This document shows positions 19,405 to 28,905 of a DNA stretch of 64,000 bases, piece by piece. Position numbers and translations under genes: made by a program. The first letter of the stretch is position 1; the number at the start of each line of letters is the position of its first letter. The notes beneath the pieces were generated by a model. That model was not told the origin of the DNA, ran no database searches, and saw only the letters and a list, made by a program, of their open reading frames with translations. Where the stretch lies: assembly GCF_014904745.1 (NCBI RefSeq), contig NZ_JACZCS010000008.1, positions 186,001 through 250,000 on the forward strand. Reading direction: 5' to 3'. Source of the DNA: Oricola nitratireducens. GTDB taxonomy: Bacteria; Pseudomonadota; Alphaproteobacteria; Rhizobiales; Rhizobiaceae.

Positions 19405-21117
19405 ATGTTTGATAGCCTGAAAAAGGAACACATCGTCGCGCATGACGATTTCAACCGGTGGAAGGTGCCGCCGGCATCCATCGCCATCCATCTGTGTATC
19501 GGCTCCGTCTATGCGTGGAGCATCTTCAATCCGCGGCTGACCAAGGAGTTCGGCGTGGTGGCCGCCTCGTCGGGCGACTGGAGCCTTCAGTCGGTCGTCT
19601 GGATCTTCTCGGTTGCCATCGTGTTTCTCGGCCTTGCCGCGGCATTCGGCGGCAAGTGGCTGGAAGAAGTCGGCCCGCGCATGGTCGGCGTGGTCGCAGC
19701 TTTGTGCTGGGGCGGCGGCTTCATCATCGGCGGCGCTGGCATCGTCACCCATCAGCTCTGGCTTGTCTATCTCGGCTACGGCGTGATCGGCGGCTGTGGC
19801 CTCGGGCTTGGCTATGTCTCGCCCGTCTCGACCCTGATACGATGGTTCCCAGACCGGCGCGGCATGGCGACCGGCATGGCGATCATGGGCTTCGGCGGCG
19901 GTGCGATGATTGCCACGCCGATCAAGGAGACCTTGCTCGGCATCTTCTACAAGGCGCCGCAATACCTGGGCGCGGAAGGCGCGGTCAATCTCGTCACCGA
20001 GGGCGGCAAGCGCATGGCCGAGGTCAATGGCCACATGGTCGAAGTCGTCGTCGCGTCCGCCAAGCAGCTCGCGAGCGCTCCGGTCCCGCTGCAGGAAGGC
20101 GTCTATGTTGCCGGCACCGGCAATACCGGCGCGGCGATGACCTTCTTCACGCTCGGCATCGGCTATTTCATCGTGATGATGATCGCCTCGTTCTCCTACC
20201 GCGTTCCGCGCGAGGGCTGGGTGCCGGCCGGCTGGACACCGCCGACGGCGGAAGCCGCATCGCGCAAGATGATCACGCAAAACGACGTGCATATCGACCA
20301 GGCGCTCCGGACGCCGCAGTTCTATCTGCTGTGGATCGTGCTGTGCTTCAACGTCACCGCCGGCATCGGCGTGATCGGCGTCGCCAAGACGATGATGACG
20401 GAAATCTTCGGCACCACGCTGCCGCTGATCGTCAACTCCAGCTTCGCGGCGACCTATGTGTTCATGATCTCGGTCTTCAACATGGTCGGTCGTTTCTTCT
20501 GGGCGTCGACCTCGGACTTCATCGGGCGCAAGAACACCTATCACATCTTCTTCGTGCTCGGGATCGTCCTTTATTTGTCTATCCCGTATGCGGCGCAGCA
20601 GGTCAGCGTCAATCCGGTCGTCACCTGGCTGGTGATGTTCTACGCGGCGACGATGATCATCTTCACCATGTATGGCGGAGGCTTCGCCACGATTCCGGCA
20701 TATCTCGCTGATATTTTCGGGACGAAATATGTCGGCGGCATCCATGGCCGCCTGCTGACGGCGTGGAGCACGGCCGGCGTCCTCGGACCGCTCGCCATCA
20801 CCCGCCTGCGCGGAGTCTCGGTCGGCAACTCGATCCGCGACCTGGCGGCCAAGGTCGATCCGGCGGCGTTCCAGGCAAAGTTCGGCGCAGGCATGGATCA
20901 GCTCGACCAGCTGGTTGCGGCGAAGACCGTCACCATCGCCCGACTGATGGAGATCGCGCCGGCCGGCACGGTCGATCCGACGTCGAGCCTGTACAACACG
21001 ACGATGTATGCGATGGCGGCGCTGCTGGCGATCGCTCTTGTCGCGAACTCGCTGGTCCGTCCGGTGCACGAAAAGCACCATATGGAAAAGGCCGTCAGTC
21101 CGGCGGCTGCCGAGTAG
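19405..21117 (+). CDS. OFA-family major facilitator (oxalate/formate antiporter-like)
   Basis: An inner-membrane MFS carrier of 570 residues with about twelve helices. The N-terminal FNRWKVPPASIAIHLCIGSVYAWSIF motif (positions 14-39) and the later GGGFATIPAYLADIFG are typical of the OFA family, whose founding member exchanges oxalate and formate. An unusually long loop (about residues 185-250) separates two helices. The ATG at 19405 follows GGGAGGG. No frc or oxc genes for oxalate are present, and formate dehydrogenase follows, so formate or another small carboxylate is the better guess. Expression is predicted to depend on sigma-54. Confidence 0.87.
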   Translation: MFDSLKKEHIVAHDDFNRWKVPPASIAIHLCIGSVYAWSIFNPRLTKEFGVVAASSGDWSLQSVVWIFSVAIVFLGLAAAFGGKWLEEVGPRMVGVVAALCWGGGFIIGGAGIVTHQLWLVYLGYGVIGGCGLGLGYVSPVSTLIRWFPDRRGMATGMAIMGFGGGAMIATPIKETLLGIFYKAPQYLGAEGAVNLVTEGGKRMAEVNGHMVEVVVASAKQLASAPVPLQEGVYVAGTGNTGAAMTFFTLGIGYFIVMMIASFSYRVPREGWVPAGWTPPTAEAASRKMITQNDVHIDQALRTPQFYLLWIVLCFNVTAGIGVIGVAKTMMTEIFGTTLPLIVNSSFAATYVFMISVFNMVGRFFWASTSDFIGRKNTYHIFFVLGIVLYLSIPYAAQQVSVNPVVTWLVMFYAATMIIFTMYGGGFATIPAYLADIFGTKYVGGIHGRLLTAWSTAGVLGPLAITRLRGVSVGNSIRDLAAKVDPAAFQAKFGAGMDQLDQLVAAKTVTIARLMEIAPAGTVDPTSSLYNTTMYAMAALLAIALVANSLVRPVHEKHHMEKAVSPAAAE

Positions 21118-21124
21118 CGACAAT

Positions 21125-21151
21125 CGCTCCGGGGCTTCGCGCCCCGGAGCG
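21125..21151 (+). terminator. Strong hairpin after the OFA transporter gene
   Basis: Eleven-base perfect arms (CGCTCCGGGGC, GCCCCGGAGCG) with a TTCGC loop follow the stop codon by seven bases. The stem is very stable, but the T-run is poor, so termination may be partial or factor-aided. Confidence 0.55.
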
Positions 21152-21257
21152 GGTTGCACGGGCTGGATCGCGATGACGATTGCAGACAGCGATCGCCGAT
21201 GCCTGTTTTGCGCCGCTCGGGCGTCGTTTCGAAGCACGCCCGGAGCCCCGTACGCTC

Positions 21258-21321
21258 GATAGGCTTTCGCTATCAGCCAACGGAACACCGTTATTGACTG
21301 GCCCCGGCGAGCCTCTAGACA
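21258..21321 (+). promoter_or_regulatory. Possible promoter and inverted repeat before fdsG
   Basis: GATAG (21258-21262) and CTATC (21270-21274) form an inverted repeat with a seven-base gap, of the size bound by LysR-type regulators. TTGACT (21294-21299) and TAGACA (21316-21321), 16 bases apart, lie just downstream as possible promoter hexamers. No LysR gene is in the window. This is a weak, by-eye assignment. Confidence 0.3.
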
Positions 21322-21347
21322 ACAACGGCAATAGTGGAGGAAGAGCC

Positions 21348-21827
21348 ATGACGCCCCCGCCGACCGAAAACGACATCCGGGAGCGCACGCAAGGCGTTCT
21401 CGACGATCATGCCGGCCTGGAAGGGCCGTTGCTTCCGATTCTGCACGGTTTGCAGGAGGAATTCGGATATCTTCCCGCCGACGCATTGCGGATCGTCGCC
21501 GACCGGCTGAACATCAGCCGCGCGGAAGTGCACGGCGTCGCCAGCTTCTATCACGATTTCCGCGAGCAACCGGCGGGCCGGCATGTCGTCAAGATCTGCC
21601 GGGCGGAAGCCTGCCAGTCGATGGGCGGCGACGCAATTGCGGAGCATGCGGAGGGACGCTTCAAGATCGGTTTCGGCGAGACCGCGCCGGACGGCTCGGT
21701 GACGCTGGAAGCGGTCTATTGTCTCGGCCTTTGCGCCTGCGCGCCGGCGGCGATGGTCGACGGCAAGGTTGTCGGCCGTCTTGACGAGGCGCGCATCGAC
21801 GCGATTGCCGAGGAGGTGAGGGCATGA
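21348..21827 (+). CDS. fdsG: NAD-dependent formate dehydrogenase gamma subunit
   Basis: A 159-residue NuoE-like subunit carrying one [2Fe-2S] cluster. The ligands are the cysteines in CRAEACQSMG and CLGLCACAP. The early YLPADALRIVADRLN region is the usual thioredoxin-like fold of this family. The ATG at 21348 follows GTGGAGGAAG; a longer frame from 21180 has no support. The gene overlaps fdsB by four bases (ATGA). It passes electrons between the beta-subunit flavin and the other clusters of the soluble formate dehydrogenase. Confidence 0.93.
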   Translation: MTPPPTENDIRERTQGVLDDHAGLEGPLLPILHGLQEEFGYLPADALRIVADRLNISRAEVHGVASFYHDFREQPAGRHVVKICRAEACQSMGGDAIAEHAEGRFKIGFGETAPDGSVTLEAVYCLGLCACAPAAMVDGKVVGRLDEARIDAIAEEVRA

Positions 21828-23380
21828 CGGTCACGGTTTACGTTCCCGGTGATTCCGGCGCGCTGGCGCTCGGCGCCGACGATGTCGCAAGGGCCATCGC
21901 CGACGAGGCGGCCGACAACGGCGCCGAGATCACCATCGTGCGCAACGGCTCGCGCGGCCTGTACTGGCTGGAGCCGATGGTCGAGGTCGCAACCGGCAGC
22001 GGCCGTGTCGCCTATGGCCCGGTCACCGCAGGCGATGTCGCGTCGCTGTTCGATGCGGATTTCCTGTCCGGCGGCGAACATGCGCTTTCGCTCGGCAATC
22101 CGGAAGAGATTCCGTTCCTCAAGAACCAGACGCGGCTGACCTTTGCGCGCTGCGGTATCGTCGATCCGCTGTCGCTTGCGGATTACGAGGCGCATGACGG
22201 GCTGAAAGGCCTGCGCAAGGCCGTCGCGATGACGCCGCCGGATATCGTCCAGACGGTCACGGATTCCGGCCTGCGCGGTCGCGGCGGGGCGGGTTTCCCG
22301 ACCGGCATCAAGTGGAAGACCGTGCTCGATGCGGCCGGGCCGCAGAAATACATCGTCTGCAATGCCGACGAGGGCGACAGCGGCACCTTCGCCGACCGGA
22401 TGATCATGGAGGGCGATCCCTTCGTGCTGATCGAGGGCATGGCGATCGCCGGCCTCGCGACGGCGGCGACCAAGGGCTACATCTATCTGCGTTCGGAATA
22501 TCCGGACGCGATCCGCATCATGAACTCAGCGATCGGCGTCGCCCGCGACAACGGCGTGCTCGGCGCATCGGTGCTGGGCTCCGGCAAGGCGTTCGATATC
22601 GAAGTGCGCGTCGGAGCGGGCGCCTATGTCTGCGGCGAGGAAACCTCGCTTCTCAACAGCCTGGAAGGCAAGCGCGGCGTGGTGCGCGCCAAGCCGCCAT
22701 TGCCCGCCCACAAGGGCTTCCTCGGCAAGCCGACGGTGATCAACAACGTCATCTCGCTTGCTTCCGTCCCGGTCATCCTCGACAAGGGCGCGGAGAATTA
22801 CCGCGATTTCGGCATGGGCCGGTCGCGCGGCACGATCCCGATCCAGATCGCCGGCAACGTCAAACATGGCGGGCTCTACGAGACCGCCTTCGGCCTGACC
22901 CTCGGGGAGATTGTCGACGAGATCGCCGGCGGCACGGCGACGGGCCGTCCCGTCAAGGCGGTGCAGGTCGGCGGTCCGCTTGGGGCTTATTTCCCGCGCG
23001 AATTGTTCGACACGCCGTTCGACTACGAGGCCTTCGCGGCCAGGGACGGGCTGATCGGCCATGCCGGCGTCGTTGTTTTCGACGAGACGGCGGACATGCT
23101 GAAACAGGCGCGCTTCGCCTTCGAATTCTGCGCCATCGAGAGTTGCGGCAAGTGCACGCCGTGCCGGATCGGCGCGGTGCGCGGCGCGGAGACGGCCGAC
23201 AAGATCGCCAGGGGCATCGAGCCGGAGAAGAACCTCGAGGTCATTGCCGACCTCTGCAATACGATGAAATTCGGTTCGCTGTGCGCGCTCGGAGGCTTCA
23301 CACCCTACCCGGTGATGAGCGCGCTGACCCATTTCCCGGACGACTTCCGGAAAAACCCCTTCCTGCAAGCTGCGGAGTGA
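21824..23380 (+). CDS. fdsB: NAD-dependent formate dehydrogenase beta subunit
   Basis: A 518-residue NuoF-like diaphorase subunit that reduces NAD+. It has a thioredoxin-like N-terminal extension (about residues 1-110). The FMN/NADH site is GRGGAGFPTGIKW, and ADEGDSGTFADR and GAYVCGEETSLLNS follow. The [4Fe-4S] motif is SCGKCTPCRIG near residue 442. It overlaps fdsG by four bases. Together with FdsG and FdsA it forms the soluble, oxygen-tolerant formate dehydrogenase that couples formate oxidation directly to NADH. Confidence 0.95.
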   Translation: MTVTVYVPGDSGALALGADDVARAIADEAADNGAEITIVRNGSRGLYWLEPMVEVATGSGRVAYGPVTAGDVASLFDADFLSGGEHALSLGNPEEIPFLKNQTRLTFARCGIVDPLSLADYEAHDGLKGLRKAVAMTPPDIVQTVTDSGLRGRGGAGFPTGIKWKTVLDAAGPQKYIVCNADEGDSGTFADRMIMEGDPFVLIEGMAIAGLATAATKGYIYLRSEYPDAIRIMNSAIGVARDNGVLGASVLGSGKAFDIEVRVGAGAYVCGEETSLLNSLEGKRGVVRAKPPLPAHKGFLGKPTVINNVISLASVPVILDKGAENYRDFGMGRSRGTIPIQIAGNVKHGGLYETAFGLTLGEIVDEIAGGTATGRPVKAVQVGGPLGAYFPRELFDTPFDYEAFAARDGLIGHAGVVVFDETADMLKQARFAFEFCAIESCGKCTPCRIGAVRGAETADKIARGIEPEKNLEVIADLCNTMKFGSLCALGGFTPYPVMSALTHFPDDFRKNPFLQAAE

Positions 23381-23384
23381 AATC

Positions 23385-26261
23385 ATGCGCCTGATTCAAG
23401 AGACGGATTTCGGAACCCCTGCTTCCCGGTCGGAAAAGACCGTCACGCTGACCATCGACGGCTTCGAGGTGACCGTGCCCGAAGGCACGTCGGTGATGCG
23501 CGCCTCGGCGGAGGCCGGCATCAAGGTGCCGAAACTGTGCGCCACCGACATGGTCGACGCATTCGGCTCGTGCCGGCTTTGCCTGGTCGAGATCGAGGGC
23601 CGCAACGGCACGCCGTCGTCCTGCACGACGCCGGTCGCCGACGGCATGGTCGTCCACACCCAGACGGGCAAGCTGAAGGACATCCGCCGCGGTGTGATGG
23701 AACTCTATATTTCCGACCATCCGCTCGACTGCCTGACCTGTGCCGCCAATGGCGACTGCGAGTTGCAGGACATGGCCGGTGCGGTCGGCCTGCGCGACGT
23801 ACGCTATGGCTACGAGGGCGACAATCATGTCACGGCGCGCCAGAGCGACCAGCCGAACATGCGCTGGATGCCGAAGGACGAGTCCAATCCCTATTTCACC
23901 TACGATCCGTCCAAATGCATAGTCTGCTCGCGCTGCGTGCGCGCCTGCGAGGAAGTGCAGGGCACCTTCGCGCTGACGATCGAGGGCAGGGGATTCGACA
24001 GCCGCGTTTCGCCCGGCATGCATGAGGATTTCCTCGCTTCGGAATGCGTTTCCTGCGGCGCCTGCGTGCAGGCCTGCCCGACGGCGACGCTGACGGAAAA
24101 ATCGATCATCGAGATCGGCCAGCCGGAACATTCCGTGGTGACGACCTGCGCCTATTGCGGCGTCGGCTGCTCTTTCAAGGCGGAAATGCGCGGCGAGGAA
24201 CTGGTGCGGATGATGCCGTACAAGGACGGCAAGGCGAACCGCGGCCATAGTTGCGTCAAGGGCCGTTTCGCCTATGGCTATGCCAATCACAAGGACCGCA
24301 TTCTCAATCCGATGATCCGCGAGACCATCGACCAGCCGTGGCGCGAGGTGTCGTGGGAAGAAGCGATGAGCTTCACGGCGACCAGGATGCGCGGGCTGCA
24401 GGAGACATACGGCAAGGACTCCATCGGCGTGATCACCTCGTCGCGCTGTACCAATGAGGAAACCTTCCTGGTGCAGAAGCTGGCGCGGGCGGTTTTCCGC
24501 AACAACAACACCGACACCTGCGCGCGAGTCTGTCACTCGCCGACCGGTTACGGTCTCGGCCAGGCCTTCGGCACTTCGGCCGGCACGCAGGATTTCGATT
24601 CTGTCGAACATACCGATGTGGTGATCGTGATCGGCGCCAACCCGACCGACGGGCATCCTGTGTTCGGATCGCGGCTGAAGAAACGGCTTCGCGAAGGCGC
24701 CAAGCTGATCGTCATCGACCCGCGCCGCATCGACCTGGTGCGCTCGCCGCATATCGCCGCCGCGCATCACCTGCCGCTGAAGCCCGGCACCAATGTCGCC
24801 GTTTTGACCTCGCTGGCACATGTGATCGTCACCGAAGGACTGATGGACGAGGCCTTCATCCGAGAGCGCTGCGACTGGGACGAGTTCCAGGACTACGCCG
24901 AATTCGTCGCAGATCCGCGCCATTCGCCGGAGGAGACCGAGGCGATCACCGGCGTGCCGGCGAAAGAACTGCGCGCCGCGGCGCGGCTGTTTGCGACCGG
25001 CGGCAATGGCGCGGTCTATTACGGCCTGGGGATCACCGAGCACAGCCAGGGCTCGACCGCGGTGATGGCGCTGGCCAACCTCGCGATGATGACGGGCAAT
25101 ATCGGACGCAATGGCGTCGGCGTGAACCCGCTGCGCGGCCAGAACAATGTGCAGGGCTCCTGCGACATGGGCTCCTTCCCGCATGAACTGCCGGGCTACC
25201 GGCACGTCAAGCTGCCGGAGGTGCGCGCGATCTTCGAGAGCCTGTGGGGCGTCGAGATCGATTCCGAGCCCGGCCTGCGCATCCCGAACATGCTGGACGC
25301 GGCCGTCGACGGCACGTTCAAGGGCATCTACATCCAGGGCGAGGACATCCTCCAGTCCGACCCGGACACGCATCATGTGTCGGCCGGGCTCGCGGCGATG
25401 GAATGCGTCATCGTGCACGATCTCTTCCTGAACGAGACTGCGAATTACGCGCATGTGTTCCTGCCGGGCTCGACCTTCCTCGAAAAGGACGGGACCTTCA
25501 CCAATGCCGAGCGCCGCATCAACCGCGTGCGCAAGGTGATGAGCCCGAAGAACGGCTATGCCGACTGGGAGGTGACGCAGCTTCTCGCCAACGCAATGGG
25601 CGCGAACTGGAATTACACCCATCCGAGCCAAGTGATGGACGAGATCGCGGCGACGACGCCGAGCTTCGCCGGCGTGACCTACGATCTGCTGGAGGAAAAG
25701 GGTTCGGTGCAGTGGCCTTGCAACGAGGCGCATCCCGAGGGTTCGCCGATCATGCATGTCGACGGCTTCGTGCGGGGCAAGGGCAAGTTCATCGTCACCG
25801 AATATGTCGCGACGGACGAGCGGACCGGACCGCGCTTCCCGCTGCTGCTGACAACGGGGCGCATCCTCAGCCAGTACAATGTCGGCGCACAGACGCGACG
25901 GACCGCCAATGTCGCGTGGCATGACGAGGACCGCCTCGAGATCCACCCGCATGACGCCGAGCAGCGCGGCATCCGCGACGGCGACTATGTCCGGCTGGCG
26001 AGCCGTGCGGGCGAGACCTCGCTCAGAGCGCTGATCACCGACCGCGTCGCGCCGGGCGTCGTCTACACGACCTTCCACCATCCGGGCACGCAGGCGAACG
26101 TGATCACCACCGACTATTCCGACTGGGCAACCAATTGTCCGGAATACAAGGTGACCGCCGTACAGGTGACGCCGTCGAACGGGCCGACGGAGTGGCAGGT
26201 CGAATACGAGGAACAGGCGCGCCAAGCGCGCCGCATCCTCCAAGCGGAACCCGCCGAGTAG
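23385..26261 (+). CDS. fdsA: NAD-dependent formate dehydrogenase alpha (molybdenum) subunit
   Basis: The 958-residue catalytic subunit that oxidises formate to CO2 at a bis-MGD molybdenum centre. The N-terminus has a [2Fe-2S] domain (CATDMVDAFGSCRLCLVEI), a NuoG-type histidine/cysteine cluster motif (HPLDCLTCAANGDCELQ) and two ferredoxin clusters (CIVCSRCVRACE, CVSCGACVQACP). The main domain begins with a further [4Fe-4S] motif CAYCGVGCSF. The Mo-ligating cysteine is in TDTCARVCHSPTGYG near residue 380, so this is a cysteine and not selenocysteine enzyme. Four bases separate it from fdsB. Confidence 0.96.
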   Translation: MRLIQETDFGTPASRSEKTVTLTIDGFEVTVPEGTSVMRASAEAGIKVPKLCATDMVDAFGSCRLCLVEIEGRNGTPSSCTTPVADGMVVHTQTGKLKDIRRGVMELYISDHPLDCLTCAANGDCELQDMAGAVGLRDVRYGYEGDNHVTARQSDQPNMRWMPKDESNPYFTYDPSKCIVCSRCVRACEEVQGTFALTIEGRGFDSRVSPGMHEDFLASECVSCGACVQACPTATLTEKSIIEIGQPEHSVVTTCAYCGVGCSFKAEMRGEELVRMMPYKDGKANRGHSCVKGRFAYGYANHKDRILNPMIRETIDQPWREVSWEEAMSFTATRMRGLQETYGKDSIGVITSSRCTNEETFLVQKLARAVFRNNNTDTCARVCHSPTGYGLGQAFGTSAGTQDFDSVEHTDVVIVIGANPTDGHPVFGSRLKKRLREGAKLIVIDPRRIDLVRSPHIAAAHHLPLKPGTNVAVLTSLAHVIVTEGLMDEAFIRERCDWDEFQDYAEFVADPRHSPEETEAITGVPAKELRAAARLFATGGNGAVYYGLGITEHSQGSTAVMALANLAMMTGNIGRNGVGVNPLRGQNNVQGSCDMGSFPHELPGYRHVKLPEVRAIFESLWGVEIDSEPGLRIPNMLDAAVDGTFKGIYIQGEDILQSDPDTHHVSAGLAAMECVIVHDLFLNETANYAHVFLPGSTFLEKDGTFTNAERRINRVRKVMSPKNGYADWEVTQLLANAMGANWNYTHPSQVMDEIAATTPSFAGVTYDLLEEKGSVQWPCNEAHPEGSPIMHVDGFVRGKGKFIVTEYVATDERTGPRFPLLLTTGRILSQYNVGAQTRRTANVAWHDEDRLEIHPHDAEQRGIRDGDYVRLASRAGETSLRALITDRVAPGVVYTTFHHPGTQANVITTDYSDWATNCPEYKVTAVQVTPSNGPTEWQVEYEEQARQARRILQAEPAE

Positions 26262-26265
26262 TCCG

Positions 26266-27087
26266 ATGTCGCCGGAATCGCTGCGGCCCTTCGAGAGACG
26301 GTTCAGGCGCGCGGGACGTGCCGGAACCGGCACGCGCATGCTTGCCGAGGAAACACCGGTGGCGTTGAGCTACAACGGAGCGACCCTTGCGGTGATGATG
26401 GCGACGCCGTCGGATCTCGAGGATTTCGCGCTCGGTTTCTCGCTCAACGAGGGCATCGTGGCGTCGGCGGACGAGATCGAGCAAATCGATGCCGTCGCGG
26501 TCGATGACGGGATCGATCTGCAAATCCGCGTGCCGGAGGGCGTCTCCGAACGCTTGTCGAAGCGCCGCCGTGCGATGGCCGGACCGGTCGGCTGCGGGCT
26601 GTGCGGCGTCGAGAGCATCGAACAGGCGCTGAAATCGCACGCGCCGGTGACCAGCGACTTCGCCATCAAGGAAGGCGTCATCGGCGCGGCAATCGCCTCG
26701 CTGACCAAGGTGCAGCCGATGAACGCCGAAACCGGTGCGGTGCATGCCGCCGGTTTCTGGATGCCGGACGAGGGGCTCGTCATGGCGCGCGAGGATGTCG
26801 GCCGTCACAATGCGCTCGACAAGCTTGCCGGCGCGCTGGCGCGGGCAGGGGCTGACACGGCAAATGGCGCGACCTTGCTGACGAGCCGGGTGTCGGTCGA
26901 AATGATCCAGAAGATTGCGGCCATCGGCGCACCGATCACGCTTGCCATTTCCGCGCCAACGGCGCTCGCCGTGCGCACCGCGGAGCAGGCCAATATCACG
27001 CTCGTCGCCGTGGTGCGCGGCGAAGACCACGAAATCTTCACGCATCCGCGACGGATCACAAATGGGGAAATTGCCGATGTCGCCTGA
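26266..27087 (+). CDS. fdhD: Formate dehydrogenase accessory sulfurtransferase
   Basis: The 273-residue FdhD/FdsC-type chaperone hands sulfur to the molybdenum cofactor before it enters the alpha subunit. The diagnostic GCGLCGVES motif holds the two conserved cysteines near residue 105-108, and REDVGRHNALDKLAG is the family signature further on. It begins four bases after fdsA and its end overlaps fdsD by 11 bases. Loss of this gene abolishes formate dehydrogenase activity in studied species. Confidence 0.95.
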   Translation: MSPESLRPFERRFRRAGRAGTGTRMLAEETPVALSYNGATLAVMMATPSDLEDFALGFSLNEGIVASADEIEQIDAVAVDDGIDLQIRVPEGVSERLSKRRRAMAGPVGCGLCGVESIEQALKSHAPVTSDFAIKEGVIGAAIASLTKVQPMNAETGAVHAAGFWMPDEGLVMAREDVGRHNALDKLAGALARAGADTANGATLLTSRVSVEMIQKIAAIGAPITLAISAPTALAVRTAEQANITLVAVVRGEDHEIFTHPRRITNGEIADVA

Positions 27088-27292
27088 AAAGCTCGCCCGA
27101 ATGGCCAACCAGATCGCGACGTTCTTCCACTCCAAGCCGCATGACGAGGCGGTGACCGGCGTCGCCGAGCACATCAACAATTTCTGGGAGCCGCGCATGC
27201 GCGCGCAGCTGTTCGACATGCTTGCGAACGACAACGAGAAATTCGATCCGCTCGTACGCGAGGCCGAAAGCCGGATCCGTGCGGTGAACTGA
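27077..27292 (+). CDS. fdsD: Formate dehydrogenase delta subunit
   Basis: A small (71-residue) protein of the FdsD family, with MANQIATFF at the start and HINNFWEPRMRAQLFDML in the middle, the family hallmark. The start at 27077 is preferred because GGGGAA lies eight bases upstream; an in-frame ATG at 27062 lacks a ribosome site. It overlaps the fdhD end, giving the usual order fdsG-fdsB-fdsA-fdhD-fdsD. FdsD is needed for a stable or mature complex in relatives. Confidence 0.9.
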   Translation: MSPEKLARMANQIATFFHSKPHDEAVTGVAEHINNFWEPRMRAQLFDMLANDNEKFDPLVREAESRIRAVN

Positions 27293-27379
27293 CTTCCGGG
27301 CCGTTGGGTTTTGCCGCATTCAGCGCGGCAGGGCGGATTCAGACTGCCAGAATTGTTCCAGGGCCTGCCGGTTCCGGCG

Positions 27380-28435
27380 CTAAACTGTTTCCGGGCCCTC
27401 GCTCGCGATCAGCAGGCAGTGCGTGTCCGGTCCGGGTTGCATGCGTTCAAGCGCGGCAAGCGGTGCGGCGCCGCTGGGCGTCGTCGAGATGCCATGGCGT
27501 CGAAATCTGCGCGCCGCCGCCCCGGCTTCCGCGTCCGAAACGGTCACGAAAGTGTCGGCATCCTGGCGGAGCGCCTCGAATGCGATCAGGGACGCGTCCT
27601 TGCAGTCGAGGCGGCCCATGTTCGATTCAGGACCGTCCGCGCGCGTCGGTTTTCCGGCCTCGACGCTTTTCAGGAGGCAGGGCGCGGCGTTCGGCTCCAC
27701 CACGATGATACGCGGCTGGGAGGCCCAATGATCGCGGATATGCGCGGAGATCGCCGCAGCGAGCCCGCCGACTCCCGCCTGCAGAAAGACATGGGTCGGC
27801 CAGTTTCCGCTTTTCTCGAAGTCCGCGCGGCATTCCTCGGCGAGAACGGTATAGCCTTCCATGACCAGCGCCGGGCGTTCCGTGTAGCCTTCCCATGAGC
27901 CGTCGGCGAGAAGTAGCCAGCCGTTCTCGGCGGCCGCGTCGATCGCATGCCGAACGCTGTCCTCGTAGGCGCCGTCGATGCGCACGACCGCGGCTCCTGT
28001 CCTGCGAATGCGCTCGGCGAAGCCTTCCGGGACCGCGCTGCACAGGACGATGATTGCGCATGCGCCGAATATGCGCGCGCCAGCGGCGACCGAAAGGCCG
28101 TGATTGCCCGCGCTGGCGGTGATGAAGGTCATGCCCGCCGCGGTCCGGCGTGCGCGCTCGCTCGCCAGGTCCGCCGTTCCCGACGCGTCCTCGATCATCT
28201 GGGCCACCGCAAACACGCCGCCCAACGCCTTGAAGCTGCCGAGGCGCATCCGCCGGGTCTCGTCCTTGACCGCGAGAGCGCCGATGCCGAGCTCACCGGC
28301 GAGCGCGGGCAACGACTGCAGCGGCGTCGGCTGATAGACCGGGCACTGCCGCAACATCGCCATCGGGCGATCCGGTTCGGCCCTGAACCGGCGATGTCCG
28401 CGCGGCTGCGCCGATCGTAGGGTCTCGATTTTCAT
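27380..28435 (-). CDS. Diaminopropionate ammonia-lyase-like PLP enzyme
   Basis: A fold-type II PLP enzyme of 351 residues. The PLP lysine is in RLGSFKALGG near residue 69, the asparagine motif is SAGNHGLSVA and a glycine loop GVGGLAAAI follows. YQPTPLQSLPALA before it and the KDETRRM stretch match diaminopropionate ammonia-lyases rather than plain threonine dehydratases. Known lyases run near 400 residues, so this one is on the short side. The next genes divergent from it are an M20 remnant, an M24 hydrolase and an Lrp regulator, a set reminiscent of ectoine utilisation loci, where a similar dehydratase (EutB) occurs. The substrate is uncertain. Confidence 0.8.
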   Translation of the reverse strand: MKIETLRSAQPRGHRRFRAEPDRPMAMLRQCPVYQPTPLQSLPALAGELGIGALAVKDETRRMRLGSFKALGGVFAVAQMIEDASGTADLASERARRTAAGMTFITASAGNHGLSVAAGARIFGACAIIVLCSAVPEGFAERIRRTGAAVVRIDGAYEDSVRHAIDAAAENGWLLLADGSWEGYTERPALVMEGYTVLAEECRADFEKSGNWPTHVFLQAGVGGLAAAISAHIRDHWASQPRIIVVEPNAAPCLLKSVEAGKPTRADGPESNMGRLDCKDASLIAFEALRQDADTFVTVSDAEAGAAARRFRRHGISTTPSGAAPLAALERMQPGPDTHCLLIASEGPETV

Positions 28436-28650
28436 GGTGGCACGATATGCCGGTTAATCGACCATGATATATCAAAATTTCATCTGATCTGAGAAAATCA
28501 GGCAGAATTTTCGAATTCCATGATTTGTCCAGATCACACGAAAACAGCAGACTGCCAGTGCCTATTGTCGGTATTTCCGGCGTGTTTGGCACGGGGCGCA
28601 TGCGCCCGGCCGGCGGGTCTGGCGGAGCGGCAGGTTAGGGCCTGCCTATG

Positions 28651-28905
28651 GGGAGCGGGCATGTCATGGCGCAGTCAGCAGCAGCGATATTCGGGGCGAA
28701 AAGCATCGACGCGAACAGCGCGCCGCTGCCGGCTTGCGACGATTTCGTGCAGCACAGGCCCGGCGCCTATTTCTTCCTCGGCAACGGAACGGACGGAGCG
28801 CACGGACGGGCGCTGCACAACCCCGCCTACGACTTCAATGATTGCATCCTCGCGAAAGGTGCAGAATTCTGGGCGCGTTTGGTGGAAACGCAATTGGCAG
28901 TTTGA
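28651..28905 (+). pseudogene. C-terminal remnant of an M20-family amidohydrolase
   Basis: About 85 codons encode only the end of an M20D hippurate-hydrolase-like protein: RPGAYFFLGNG, then HNPAYDFNDCILAKGAEFWARLVE. The rest of the enzyme, including the metal-binding domain, is not found in any frame upstream, where the ammonia-lyase promoter region lies. In intact members the segment before RPGAY reads roughly SEDF; here it is ACDDF. The open frame may still be translated, but the product cannot be catalytic. It ends directly before the M24 gene and was probably truncated by a deletion that joined the two flanks. Confidence 0.75.

Noticed and set aside
19153-21486. A 777-codon minus-strand frame opposite the OFA transporter
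   Set aside because: No domain or signal, and low-complexity R/D/H-rich content typical of a shadow. It also runs through the sigma-54 promoter region.
23298-26339. A 1013-codon minus-strand open frame opposite fdsA
   Set aside because: It mirrors the strongly supported fdsA gene, has arginine/histidine/alanine-rich composition without domains, and is a by-product of high GC codon bias.
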